Shown: one piece after another, positions 43,576-52,381 of the stretch | Layout: each line of letters opens with the position of its first letter | How positions within the stretch are numbered: position 1 is the first letter of the stretch | Assembly: GCA_023458375.1 (NCBI GenBank) | Contig: JAEWZT010000002.1 | Span: 186,001 to 250,000, forward strand | Origin: Bacillota bacterium | Lineage (GTDB): Bacteria > Bacillota > Clostridia > Christensenellales > CAG-314 | Reading direction: 5' to 3' | DNA: 64,000 nt | Made by a program: the position numbers and the translations under genes | Notes under the pieces: model-generated | Told to the model about the DNA's origin: nothing | Database searches by the model: none | What the model saw: the letters and a program-made list of their open reading frames with translations, nothing else

Positions 43576-45807
43576 ATGCAGCTTAAAGGAAAAATATCGG
43601 GAATCATATTTTATAACGCGCAAAACGGCTACACCGTTTTAAGCCTTGACACGGGCAAAGCCGAGCATATCTGCGTGGGCAATTTTCCCAACCTTTGCGA
43701 AGGGGAAGAGCTCACGCTTGAAGGCTCCTTTTCTCTGCACGGCAAATACGGCGAACAGTTTGTCGTAACGGGCTATACCGTTGAAACGCCGCGCAGCCGC
43801 GAGTCGGTTATAATGTATCTTTCAAACGGGCTCATTAAGGGCGTAGGTGAAATTACGGCTGAAAAAATTTACGCGCATTTCGGCGAAAGCACGATGGATA
43901 TAATTAAAGAGGAGCCTTCCCGCCTTTCCGAAGTTAAAGGCATTTCGCCCTCCAAGGCGGCGGACATTTCCAACAGCTACCGCGCAATAAAGGACATGCA
44001 GACGCAAATCCTCTATTTGCAGGGGCTTGGCATTACCGTTAATACGGCTTTAAAAATTTACAATTCTTATAAAGACGCCACAAAAGAAATAGTTTCAAAC
44101 AACCCCTATAAACTCATTGACGACATTGAGGGCATAGGGTTTATCACCGCCGATAAAATCGCGCGCAAGATGGGCATAGACGAAGCGTCGCCTTTCAGAA
44201 TACGTGCCGCGGTGATTTATTGCTTAAAAGACAGCGCCGAAAAGCAGGGCAATACCTTTTTGTCGGAAGAGGACGCAAGCTTACAATGCACAAACCTGCT
44301 TGAACTTGATTTAAAAGAGCTTTACGCCCCCCTTTGGCGGGAAGTTTTAGGCAGGCTTACCCTTGACGTTACGGTAAGGTGCTTTGACATAGGCTCAACG
44401 CCATGCATTTCACTTTCCAAGTTTTACAATATGGAAAAGGCGATTGCCGACAAACTGCTGCGTTTAAACGCCCAGACTGCGGACAATGCCGATTACTGCG
44501 ATATATTGGAAGAGTTTGAAAGGGCGGAGGGGCTTAAACTTCACTCTTCTCAAAAAGAAGCGGTAATAAACGCGTTAAAGCAGGGAGTTACGGTAATTAC
44601 GGGGGGTCCCGGCACGGGCAAAACCACAATTATAAAGTGTATTACGCACGTTTTAGGTAAATACGGCAAAAAAATAGAGCTTTGCGCCCCTACGGGAAGG
44701 GCAAGCAAACGCCTTTCGGAGGCTTCGGGGCTAAGCGCAAAGACCATTCACCGCATGCTGGGCGTAAGCTACGCAAGCGGTTCTTTGGCGTTTACTTTCA
44801 ACCAGTTCAATACTCTGCCCGCCGACGTTGTGATTATAGACGAAGTGAGCATGGTGGACGTGGGCATAATGTATTCGCTGCTCCGCGCCCTTGACGCCGG
44901 CGCAAAACTTATACTGGTTGGCGACAAAGACCAGCTCCCCTCGGTAGGCGCGGGCAACGTGCTTGCCGACATTATTTCAAGCGGCACCGTTTCGGTAAAT
45001 TGTCTGACGCATATTTACAGGCAGGAAGAGGGCAGCAGAATAGTTTCCAACGCCCACCTCATAAACAACTGCAAAATGCCTTTACACGACAGCGCCAGCA
45101 AGGACTTTTTTATTATAGAAAGGGCAAACCAGGAGGATATCTTGCGCGAATGCCTTGCTTTGATTGAAAGGCGGCTGCCCAACTGGCTTAAAGACAACGC
45201 AAAGGAAATACAGCTTTTGGCGGCGCTAAAAGGGGGCGCGGCGGGGGTAAACAACTTCAATAAGCAGCTGCAAGAACTGCTTAACCCGCCCGCAAAAGAC
45301 AAGCGGCAAATGACGTTGGGCGACACGGTATTCAGAACGGGCGACAGGGTTATGCAAACGGTCAACGACTATGAGCAGGCGTGGCAAAAAAGCGGCGGCG
45401 AAGGCGTTGAAGAGGGCGAAGGCGTTTTTAACGGCGACATAGGGGTAATAATTGAGGTAAGCAATTACAGCGGCGGCATAATAGTCAGGTTTGACGACGA
45501 TAGGGTGGCACAGTATACTTCGCTTACGCTTTCTAACTTAACGCTTGCTTACGCAATGACTATACACAAAAGCCAGGGCAGCGAGTTTGACTGCGTGGTA
45601 ATTCCCTTAGTCGCGGGCGCGCCGACAATACTCAACAAAAATCTGCTATATACCGCCGTTACGCGCGCAAAAAAAGTGGTAGTGTTGGTGTGCAGCAAAA
45701 AGGTGCTTTCTATGGTGGTGCACAACAACTATATAGCGCAAAGAACTACCCTGCTTAAAAAGTTTTTACAGGAGGAAAAAGAGAAATATGGCTCGCTCCT
45801 CTGCTGA
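43576..45807 (+). CDS. recD2: RecD2-type ATP-dependent DNA helicase
   Basis: A 743-residue superfamily 1B helicase that unwinds 5'-3' in a RecBCD-independent way. The N-terminal region (about 1-190) contains helix-hairpin-helix repeats (IKGVGEITAEKIYAHFGEST, VKGISPSKAADI, IEGIGFITADKIA) that distinguish RecD2. The motor has Walker A GGPGTGKTT (about 341), ELCAPTGRASKRLSE, DEVSMVD, GDKDQLPSVGAGN and TIHKSQGSEFD. It is the first gene of recD2-comFC-secA, all overlapping. The ATG at 43576 has no good Shine-Dalgarno site. Confidence 0.95.
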   Translation: MQLKGKISGIIFYNAQNGYTVLSLDTGKAEHICVGNFPNLCEGEELTLEGSFSLHGKYGEQFVVTGYTVETPRSRESVIMYLSNGLIKGVGEITAEKIYAHFGESTMDIIKEEPSRLSEVKGISPSKAADISNSYRAIKDMQTQILYLQGLGITVNTALKIYNSYKDATKEIVSNNPYKLIDDIEGIGFITADKIARKMGIDEASPFRIRAAVIYCLKDSAEKQGNTFLSEEDASLQCTNLLELDLKELYAPLWREVLGRLTLDVTVRCFDIGSTPCISLSKFYNMEKAIADKLLRLNAQTADNADYCDILEEFERAEGLKLHSSQKEAVINALKQGVTVITGGPGTGKTTIIKCITHVLGKYGKKIELCAPTGRASKRLSEASGLSAKTIHRMLGVSYASGSLAFTFNQFNTLPADVVIIDEVSMVDVGIMYSLLRALDAGAKLILVGDKDQLPSVGAGNVLADIISSGTVSVNCLTHIYRQEEGSRIVSNAHLINNCKMPLHDSASKDFFIIERANQEDILRECLALIERRLPNWLKDNAKEIQLLAALKGGAAGVNNFNKQLQELLNPPAKDKRQMTLGDTVFRTGDRVMQTVNDYEQAWQKSGGEGVEEGEGVFNGDIGVIIEVSNYSGGIIVRFDDDRVAQYTSLTLSNLTLAYAMTIHKSQGSEFDCVVIPLVAGAPTILNKNLLYTAVTRAKKVVVLVCSKKVLSMVVHNNYIAQRTTLLKKFLQEEKEKYGSLLC

Positions 45808-46543
45808 TATTACGGCGCTTTTAGGCGCATACGACTTTATTTGCGCTTACTGCGGCGCCGACGTATTTGAGGGCGAACTTTTTTGCAAAGCGTGCTTAAA
45901 GGGCGTAAAGCTTAACGACGGAAAAACCTGCCTCAAATGCGGCACGGCAATTGACGGCGAGCAGGATTATTGCTCCAAATGCGGAAAAAGGATCGTCTTT
46001 TTTGACAAGGCTTATTCCCTTTATCTTTTTGAGGGGCATGTACGCAAGGTAATACACCGCCTTAAATACGCAAAAGAAAGGCACTTTGTGCCCAATTTAG
46101 CCAAAGATATGGCAAATTACATAAAAGAAAAGAAAGAAAGTTTTGACTGCGTAACCTATGTGCCTATGGACGGGGCAAGCCAAAGGGAACGCGGATACAA
46201 CCAATCTTATTTACTTGCGGCGGCTCTTTGTGATATACTTGACAAAGGCGCGCCGCAAACGCTTTTGACAAAAGTAAAAGCCACCGCCAAGCAAGAGGAG
46301 CTTGACTTCACGCAAAGGCTAAAAAATTTGCAGGGCGCTTTTAAGGCGGTAAACAAAGAAATCATTAAGGGCAAAGATATTTTGCTTATAGACGACGTCT
46401 TGACGACGGGGGCGACCGCGAGTTTTTGCGCCAAGGCGTTAAAGGGCGCGGGCGCAAAAAGGGTAATCGTTTTGACGCTTGCCAGCAGAAAAGAAATTAT
46501 TTCAACGGGAGTAAAAGATGAACGAACTGGGCGGAGCAAATAA
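45788..46543 (+). CDS. comFC: ComFC-type phosphoribosyltransferase family protein
   Basis: A 251-residue protein with two N-terminal zinc-binding pairs (CAYCG...CKAC; CLKCG...CSKCG) and a C-terminal phosphoribosyltransferase fold: VTYVPM, RERGYNQSYLLA, and the PRPP-binding loop DILLIDDVLTTGATA (about residues 198-212). ComFC proteins are needed for DNA uptake in competent bacteria; comFA is absent here. It overlaps the end of recD2 by 20 bases with its own GGAGGAAAAAG ribosome binding site, and overlaps secA by 26 bases. Confidence 0.92.
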   Translation: MARSSADITALLGAYDFICAYCGADVFEGELFCKACLKGVKLNDGKTCLKCGTAIDGEQDYCSKCGKRIVFFDKAYSLYLFEGHVRKVIHRLKYAKERHFVPNLAKDMANYIKEKKESFDCVTYVPMDGASQRERGYNQSYLLAAALCDILDKGAPQTLLTKVKATAKQEELDFTQRLKNLQGAFKAVNKEIIKGKDILLIDDVLTTGATASFCAKALKGAGAKRVIVLTLASRKEIISTGVKDERTGRSK

Positions 46544-49220
46544 AAGACAGCTTAAAATGCTTGAAAAATGGGCGGCGCAAATTGAATCGCTCGCCGACAA
46601 ATACGCGGCGTTTTCCGACGGACAATTGAAGGAACAGACGGCGCTGTTTAGAGAAAGGCTTAATGGGGGCGAAAGCTTAAACGACCTTTTGCCCGAGGCT
46701 TACGCGGTATGCCGTGAGGCTTCCACAAGGGTTTTGCACCAAAGGCATTTCCATGTCCAGCTTTTGGGAGGCATTGCCCTTCACCAGGGCAGAATCTGCC
46801 AAATGGCGACGGGCGAGGGCAAGACGCTTACGGAAACGCTTCCCGTGTATTTAAACGCCCTTGAAGGCAAAGGCGTGCACGTCGTTACGGTAAACAGCTA
46901 CCTTGCCAAGCGCGACGCCGAATGGATGGGCAAAATCTATAAGTTTTTGGGGCTTACCGTAGGCGTAACCTATTCCAACCAAAGAAGGGAAGAAAAAAAA
47001 GCGTCATACGACTGCGACGTAACATACGGCACAAACAACGAGTTCGGCTTTGACTATCTGCGCGACAATATGGCGCATACGGCCGAGGGCAGGGTACAGC
47101 GCCCTTTAAACTTCGCCATTATTGACGAGGTTGACAGCATTTTGATTGACGAGGCGAGAACGCCTTTAATTATAAGCGGCAGAAGCGACAAGAGCAGCCA
47201 AATGTATCTAACGGCAAACCGCTTTGCCAAAACTTTGGTAAAGGACGCCGATTACGAAATAGACGAAAAGGTCAAAGAAGCCACTTTGCTTGACAGCGGT
47301 ATTGAAAAGGCGGAAAAATATTTTAACGTGTCAAACCTTGGCGACATTGAAAACACAGAGCTTAACCACTATATAAATTCCGCTTTAAAAGCGCACGTAA
47401 TAATGAAGCGCGACAATAACTATATCGTGGAAAACGGCAAGGTTGTAATAGTTGACGAGTTTACGGGGCGCAAAATGGAGGGGCGCCGCTATTCGGGCGG
47501 GCTTCACCAAGCCATTGAAGCTAAGGAAAACGTCCCCGTAAAGGAAGAAAGCAGGACGCTTGCCACCATTTCATTTCAAAATTATTTCAGGCTTTATAAA
47601 AAACTTTCGGGCATGACGGGAACCGCCAAGACGGAAGAAGAGGAATTTAACGATATTTACAAACTTGACGTAGTGGTTATCCCAACAAACCTGCCCAATG
47701 CGAGAGCCGACCTTAACGACAAAATATATAAAACGCGGCAAGGCAAACTGCGCAATATCGTAGAGGAAGTCAAAGAAAGAAACGAAAAAGGGCAGCCTAT
47801 TTTAATAGGTACGGTAACGGTAGAAAAAAGCGAAGAGCTTTCGGCAATGCTCTCTAAGCGGGGCGTAAAGCACGACGTGCTAAACGCAAAAAACCACGCG
47901 CGCGAGGCGGAAATCGTGGCTCAGGCGGGGCGCCTCGGCGCCGTTACCATAGCTACCAACATGGCGGGCAGAGGAACCGACATTTTGCTGGGCGGCAATC
48001 CGGAGTTTTTGGCTAAACGTGAAATGGGCCGCTTAGGATTTAACGAAGAACAGGTTGAAATCGCTTCTTCTTACGCGGCGGGCGACGAGGAAGCACAAAA
48101 ATTAAAGCAAACTTACCAAGAGCTTTTGCAAAAATACGGCATAGAAACGGAAAAAGAAAAGCAAAAGGTAATCGAGGCGGGCGGACTTCATATTTTGGGC
48201 ACCGAAAGGCACGACAGCAGACGTATTGACAACCAGCTGAGGGGTCGTTCGGGGCGGCAGGGCGATATAGGCTCGTCGGTATTTTACCTTTCCTGCGAGG
48301 ACGATATGATGAGAGTTTTCGCGGGGGAAAAAATCCAGCAGATTATGGGCTTTTTGAAAGTGGACGAAGATATGCCCATAGAAGCCAAAATGATTACGGG
48401 ACAAATAGAGGGCTCTCAAAAGCGCATAGAGGGACTGCACTTTTCTTCGCGCAAGAGGCTTTTAAGCTACGACGACGTTAACAACGTGCAAAGGGCAACC
48501 ATTTACGGGGAGCGCAACAAGGTTTTGGACAACGCCGATATTCACGGCGAAATAGTTAAAATGTGCTCCACTTACGCCAGAAAAGCGCTTGAAGACGCCT
48601 GCGGGGGCAGCGAAAAGGTAAAGGCGTGGGACTTAGACAAGGTAAACGGCACTTTGTCCTCAAAATACTATCCCTTAGCGGAGGAGCTTGTAACGGAAGA
48701 AATGCAGATGGCATATTCGGCGAGGGAAGTTCACAAGGCTTTGACTGAAAAAACCGTTTCAATGCTTGAAGAAAGAGGGGAGGCTCTTAAAGAGGAAGAA
48801 ATAGACTTTTGCGACCTTGAAAAATATATACTGCTTAAAATCATTGACGAAAAGTGGATTGACCATTTAGACGCGTTAGACCAGCTCAAACAGGGGGTGG
48901 GCTTGCAGTCGGTGGGACACCACGACCCCGTGTCGGTATATAAGGAAGAAGGTTTTAAAATGTTTGAGGAGCTGATGGATTCCATACAGTTCACAACGGT
49001 AAAATATCTGCTTTTCGCCCACGTAGCAAAGCAGGTAAGACCCAAAGAAGCGCTTCAAAGGGCAAAAAAGGACTTGGGGGGAAGCGAGCAAAAACAGCCA
49101 AACTTCAACGACCCCTGCCCCTGCGGAAGCGGCGAAAAGTTTAAAAACTGCTGCGGCAAAGAGTTGGCGGCAAAAGCCAAAGAAGAGTGGCGGCAAAGCA
49201 AAAAAGGTAAAAAATCTTAA
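46518..49220 (+). CDS. secA: Protein translocase ATPase SecA
   Basis: The 900-residue motor that drives preproteins through SecYEG. It has MATGEGKTLTETLP (Walker A, about residue 97), TYGTNNEFGFDYLRDNM, DEVDSILIDEARTPLIISG, TNMAGRGTDILLGG and the helicase motif DNQLRGRSGRQGDIGSSVF. The C-terminal SEC-C zinc motif CPCGSGEKFKNCC is present. It is longer than SecA2 proteins usually are and carries the full C-terminal linker, so it is the main SecA. It overlaps comFC, a linkage I do not know from model organisms. Confidence 0.97.
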   Translation: MNELGGANKRQLKMLEKWAAQIESLADKYAAFSDGQLKEQTALFRERLNGGESLNDLLPEAYAVCREASTRVLHQRHFHVQLLGGIALHQGRICQMATGEGKTLTETLPVYLNALEGKGVHVVTVNSYLAKRDAEWMGKIYKFLGLTVGVTYSNQRREEKKASYDCDVTYGTNNEFGFDYLRDNMAHTAEGRVQRPLNFAIIDEVDSILIDEARTPLIISGRSDKSSQMYLTANRFAKTLVKDADYEIDEKVKEATLLDSGIEKAEKYFNVSNLGDIENTELNHYINSALKAHVIMKRDNNYIVENGKVVIVDEFTGRKMEGRRYSGGLHQAIEAKENVPVKEESRTLATISFQNYFRLYKKLSGMTGTAKTEEEEFNDIYKLDVVVIPTNLPNARADLNDKIYKTRQGKLRNIVEEVKERNEKGQPILIGTVTVEKSEELSAMLSKRGVKHDVLNAKNHAREAEIVAQAGRLGAVTIATNMAGRGTDILLGGNPEFLAKREMGRLGFNEEQVEIASSYAAGDEEAQKLKQTYQELLQKYGIETEKEKQKVIEAGGLHILGTERHDSRRIDNQLRGRSGRQGDIGSSVFYLSCEDDMMRVFAGEKIQQIMGFLKVDEDMPIEAKMITGQIEGSQKRIEGLHFSSRKRLLSYDDVNNVQRATIYGERNKVLDNADIHGEIVKMCSTYARKALEDACGGSEKVKAWDLDKVNGTLSSKYYPLAEELVTEEMQMAYSAREVHKALTEKTVSMLEERGEALKEEEIDFCDLEKYILLKIIDEKWIDHLDALDQLKQGVGLQSVGHHDPVSVYKEEGFKMFEELMDSIQFTTVKYLLFAHVAKQVRPKEALQRAKKDLGGSEQKQPNFNDPCPCGSGEKFKNCCGKELAAKAKEEWRQSKKGKKS

Positions 49221-49258
49221 ATAAATGCAAAATCTTAAAACAAAAGGGGTGAGATTAA

Positions 49259-50351
49259 GTGATTATAGCAGACGACTTAAAACGGGGCGCGGACTATTTG
49301 CTTAATAAAATGAAAATAGTGGGCGATTCACTTTGACTTGCCCCAAAAACAAAAACTGTTAGAAGAGCTTAAAGCAAAAAGTGAAAAAGAGGACTTTTGG
49401 AAAGACGCCTCCTACGCTTCTTCGATCAACAAGCAAATAAAAGACACCGAGTGGACGCTTGAAAACTTTTACGGTCTTTACAAGCATTTAAAGGACATAA
49501 AAGAGCTTTTAGATATCGCCGAAGACCAAAGCAGCCTTGAAGAAATTGAGGGCGAACTTGAAGTTTTAACGCAAAAAGTAAAGAGACTGCAAATACAAAC
49601 GCTGCTTTGGGGAAAATACGACGGCTGCGACGCCATTGTAACGCTTCACGCGGGCGCGGGGGGCACCGAAGCGCAGGACTGGGTGAGTATGCTTTACCGT
49701 ATGTATTGCCGCTACTGCGAAAATTACGGCTACAAGGTGAGCGTGCTCGACTACCTTGACGGCGAGGAAGCGGGCATAAAAAGCGTTACCTTTTTAGCGG
49801 CGGGCGAATACGCCTACGGCTACCTCAAAGCGGAAAAAGGGGTGCACAGGCTTGTGCGCGTTTCCCCCTTTGACAGCAATTCGCGGCGGCATACTTCCTT
49901 TGCGTCGGTAGAGGTTTTGCCCAAAGTTGAGGGAGCTGCCGAAATAGAAATAGACGATAAGGACTTGCGCATAGACACCTACCGCAGCAGCGGCGCGGGG
50001 GGTCAGCACGTAAATAAAACTGACAGCGCCATAAGAATTACGCATATGCCTACGGGCATTGTGGTGGCTTGTCAAAACGAACGCAGCCAAACGCAAAATA
50101 AAGAGCGCGCTATGGAAATGCTTAAAAGCAAGTTGGTGGAGCTTAAAGAGCGCGAAAGGGAACAGGAAGTGGCTAACATTAAGGGAGAAATAAAGAAAAT
50201 AGAGTGGGGAAGCCAAATACGCTCCTACGTCTTTATGCCCTACACTTTGGTAAAAGACCACCGCACCGGCTACGAAAACACAAACATTTCAGCCGTTATG
50301 GAGGGGGATATCCAACCCTTTATAGAAGATTATTTGAGCAAGGCGTATTAA
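49259..50351 (+). CDS. prfB: Peptide chain release factor 2, with programmed +1 frameshift
   Basis: RF2 reads UAA and UGA. The first frame starts at GTG 49259 behind AAGGGGTGAGA and runs 25 codons to CTT TGA (49331-49336); skipping the T at 49334 gives CTT GAC and continues in the next frame to 50351. This is the classical autoregulatory site, with CTTTGAC intact. An SD-like GTGGG sits about 7-11 bases before CTT, further than the usual three to six. The main part has SSGAGGQHVNKTDSAIR with GGQ and GSQIRSYVFMPYTLVKDHRTGY. Total length about 364 residues. Confidence 0.95.
49331..49337 (+). promoter_or_regulatory. Recoding site CTTTGAC of prfB
   Basis: CTT TGA C: peptidyl-tRNA-Leu slips one base forward when RF2 is scarce, so that RF2 made in sufficient amount terminates its own synthesis at the in-frame TGA. 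The heptamer is the exact consensus. Confidence 0.93.
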
Positions 50352-50373
50352 GGCGGCATCGTAGAAGATTTTT

Positions 50374-50670
50374 ATGGCGTCAAGTTTAGATTACGTTCAA
50401 TACGTTATGCAAAATCTTGCCTTTGCGGGCGACGTCCGTTTTAAAAAGATGTTCGGCGAATATTTAATTTATGTAAACGGTAAGCCGACGGTGTTGGTGT
50501 GCGACAATACGGCTTTTGTAAAAATGCTTCCCTGTTTAGGCAGTCTTATGTCGGAATCTTTAAAAGGGTTTCCCTACGAGGGTGCAAGGGAGCATTATAT
50601 TATAGATTTTGAAAACGAAGAACTTACAAAAAAGGTTATTTTTGAGTTAGGTAAAGAAATAAAGAAGTGA
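50374..50670 (+). CDS. TfoX N-terminal domain protein
   Basis: A 98-residue stand-alone TfoX_N domain: YVMQNLAFAGDVRFKKMFGEYLIYVNGKPTVLVCDNTAFVKM, then ARE.HYIIDFENEELTKKVI. In gammaproteobacteria TfoX activates competence, but the stand-alone clostridial proteins are of unknown function and the domain alone does not bind DNA in a known way. It lies 22 bases after prfB and overlaps tsaD by 4 bases (codon pair TGA/GTG), so it belongs to the prfB-tsaD operon. Confidence 0.85.
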   Translation: MASSLDYVQYVMQNLAFAGDVRFKKMFGEYLIYVNGKPTVLVCDNTAFVKMLPCLGSLMSESLKGFPYEGAREHYIIDFENEELTKKVIFELGKEIKK

Positions 50671-51698
50671 AAGATATTTTAACGTTGGGAATAGAAACCT
50701 CCTGCGACGAAACGGCGGCGGCGGTGGTTAAAAACGGCAAGGTTGTTTTGTCTTCCATCGTGTCAAGCCAAATTGAGATTCACCGTCTTTTCGGCGGCGT
50801 CGTGCCCGAAGTTGCAAGCAGAAACCACGCCGAGGCGATAGACAGGGTGGTTTCTCTCGCTTTGGAGCAGGCGGGCGTTACGGTAAAGGAAATTGACTGC
50901 ATAGGCGTAACCTACGGCGCGGGGCTTGAAGGTGCGCTTTTGGTAGGCGTATCCTTTGCGAAAAGTTTGGCGCAGGCGGCGGAAATACCCCTTTACGCGG
51001 TAAACCACATAGAAGGACACGCCGCCGCTAATTTTTTGTGCGAAAACAGTCCTCAATACCCCTATATAAGCTTGACCGTATCGGGGGGGCACACGGCGGT
51101 TTCCCTTGTAAAGGGCGTGACGGAATATATTACTTTATGCTCAACCGTTGACGACGCCGTAGGAGAAGCCTTTGACAAGGTGGCGCGGCTTTTGGGGCTG
51201 CCCTATCCCGGGGGGCCTGAAATTGACAAGCTTTCTAAAAGCGGAAAGGTAAATATTACATTGCCTTCGGTGCTACTTAAAAGCGGAGATTTTTCCTATT
51301 CGGGCATAAAGACGGCGGTCGCCAATTATTTGAGCAACGCGTTAAACAGAAAAGAAGAGGTCAACAAATCCGACGTCGCCGCTAGCTTTACTTTTTACGC
51401 CGTAGAGGGGCTTATCAAAGCGGTAAAGGAAAACTGCAAAAAACAAAACCTTAAACGCGTGGCGCTGTCGGGCGGAGTAGCCAGCAACAACTATTTGCGC
51501 CAAAAGATTACCGAGCTTGAAAAAGAGGGTTACGAAATCTTTCTTCCCGACAGGCAGTATTGCTGCGACAACGGCGCGATGATAGCTTCGCGCGCCTATT
51601 TCCAATTTATTAGCGGAGAAAATCCCTCTTCGCTTGACTTAAACGCCCAGCCCTCGCTAAAATTAAGGGGCGAATACAAAAAGAAAGAGAAGAAATAA
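50667..51698 (+). CDS. tsaD: tRNA N6-threonylcarbamoyltransferase TsaD
   Basis: Transfers threonylcarbamoyl from TC-AMP to A37 of tRNAs reading ANN codons, together with TsaB and TsaE. The 343-residue protein has GIETSCDETAAAVV at the N terminus, the metal-binding HIEGHAAANF (about residues 113-122), ISLTVSGGHTAVSLV, DDAVGEAFDKVARLLGLPYPGGPEID and SGGVASNNYLR. It starts with GTG, overlapping the upstream stop. TsaB and TsaE are not in this window. Confidence 0.97.
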   Translation: MKDILTLGIETSCDETAAAVVKNGKVVLSSIVSSQIEIHRLFGGVVPEVASRNHAEAIDRVVSLALEQAGVTVKEIDCIGVTYGAGLEGALLVGVSFAKSLAQAAEIPLYAVNHIEGHAAANFLCENSPQYPYISLTVSGGHTAVSLVKGVTEYITLCSTVDDAVGEAFDKVARLLGLPYPGGPEIDKLSKSGKVNITLPSVLLKSGDFSYSGIKTAVANYLSNALNRKEEVNKSDVAASFTFYAVEGLIKAVKENCKKQNLKRVALSGGVASNNYLRQKITELEKEGYEIFLPDRQYCCDNGAMIASRAYFQFISGENPSSLDLNAQPSLKLRGEYKKKEKK

Positions 51699-51777
51699 GG
51701 GCAGAAATAACAGAGAAAAAAGTGCGCGGCAAATTAAAGCAAGCGCAAACAAATAAATCACAAGAGAGGTAAATAAA

Positions 51778-52374
51778 ATGAAAACTTTTTTATTCGGTAA
51801 CGCAAAAGGCAAGGCGCAAATCGTCGCGCGTATAGCGATAATGCTTGCCTTGACGCTTTTAGTTCAATGGCTTACGGGTCTTGCGGGAATCCAGCTGTTA
51901 ACGGGCAGTTTCGTAAACCTGTTTATACTTATCACCACGCTCCTATGCGGGTTGATAGGGGGAATAGTAGTAGGCTTAATCACTCCTTTTTTAGGTTTTT
52001 TACTTGGTTTCGGCGGAGCGGTTTTAGCGTTAGTTCCTCTGATTTCCCTTGCAAACATACTTTTGGCGGCAGTCTTTGCCTTTGTGTCAAAACTGTTTAA
52101 GGTTTCGGAAAGACATGGCGTTTTATATATAGTCTTTACCGTTATCGCGGTAGTCGCCGCCGCCGCAGTCAAGTTTTTATTTATGTATTTTGTGGGCGCA
52201 AAACTGTTTATGCCCTACTTGCTTACAATAGGCACAATTAAGCAGCCTATGATGGAAAAGCTTTCACAGGCGTGGGGAACTTTGCAGCTTTTCACCGCTT
52301 TAATAGGCGGGGCGGCGGCTACGGCGCTGTCCATTCCTTTGCGCAAGCTTAGCATATTTGGCGCCGCGGAGTAA
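51778..52374 (+). CDS. ECF transporter S-component-like membrane protein
   Basis: A 198-residue protein with about six hydrophobic segments, and IMLALTLLVQWLTGLAGIQLLTGSFVNLFILITTLLCGLIGG near the N terminus, resembling the substrate-binding S-components of energy-coupling-factor (vitamin) importers. The substrate cannot be assigned, and no A, A' or T components are present nearby. A GAGAGGT ribosome binding site precedes the ATG. The stop lies 7 bases before the start of the P-type ATPase gene that follows, so the two are likely cotranscribed. Confidence 0.72.
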   Translation: MKTFLFGNAKGKAQIVARIAIMLALTLLVQWLTGLAGIQLLTGSFVNLFILITTLLCGLIGGIVVGLITPFLGFLLGFGGAVLALVPLISLANILLAAVFAFVSKLFKVSERHGVLYIVFTVIAVVAAAAVKFLFMYFVGAKLFMPYLLTIGTIKQPMMEKLSQAWGTLQLFTALIGGAAATALSIPLRKLSIFGAAE

Positions 52375-52381
52375 GCTATTT

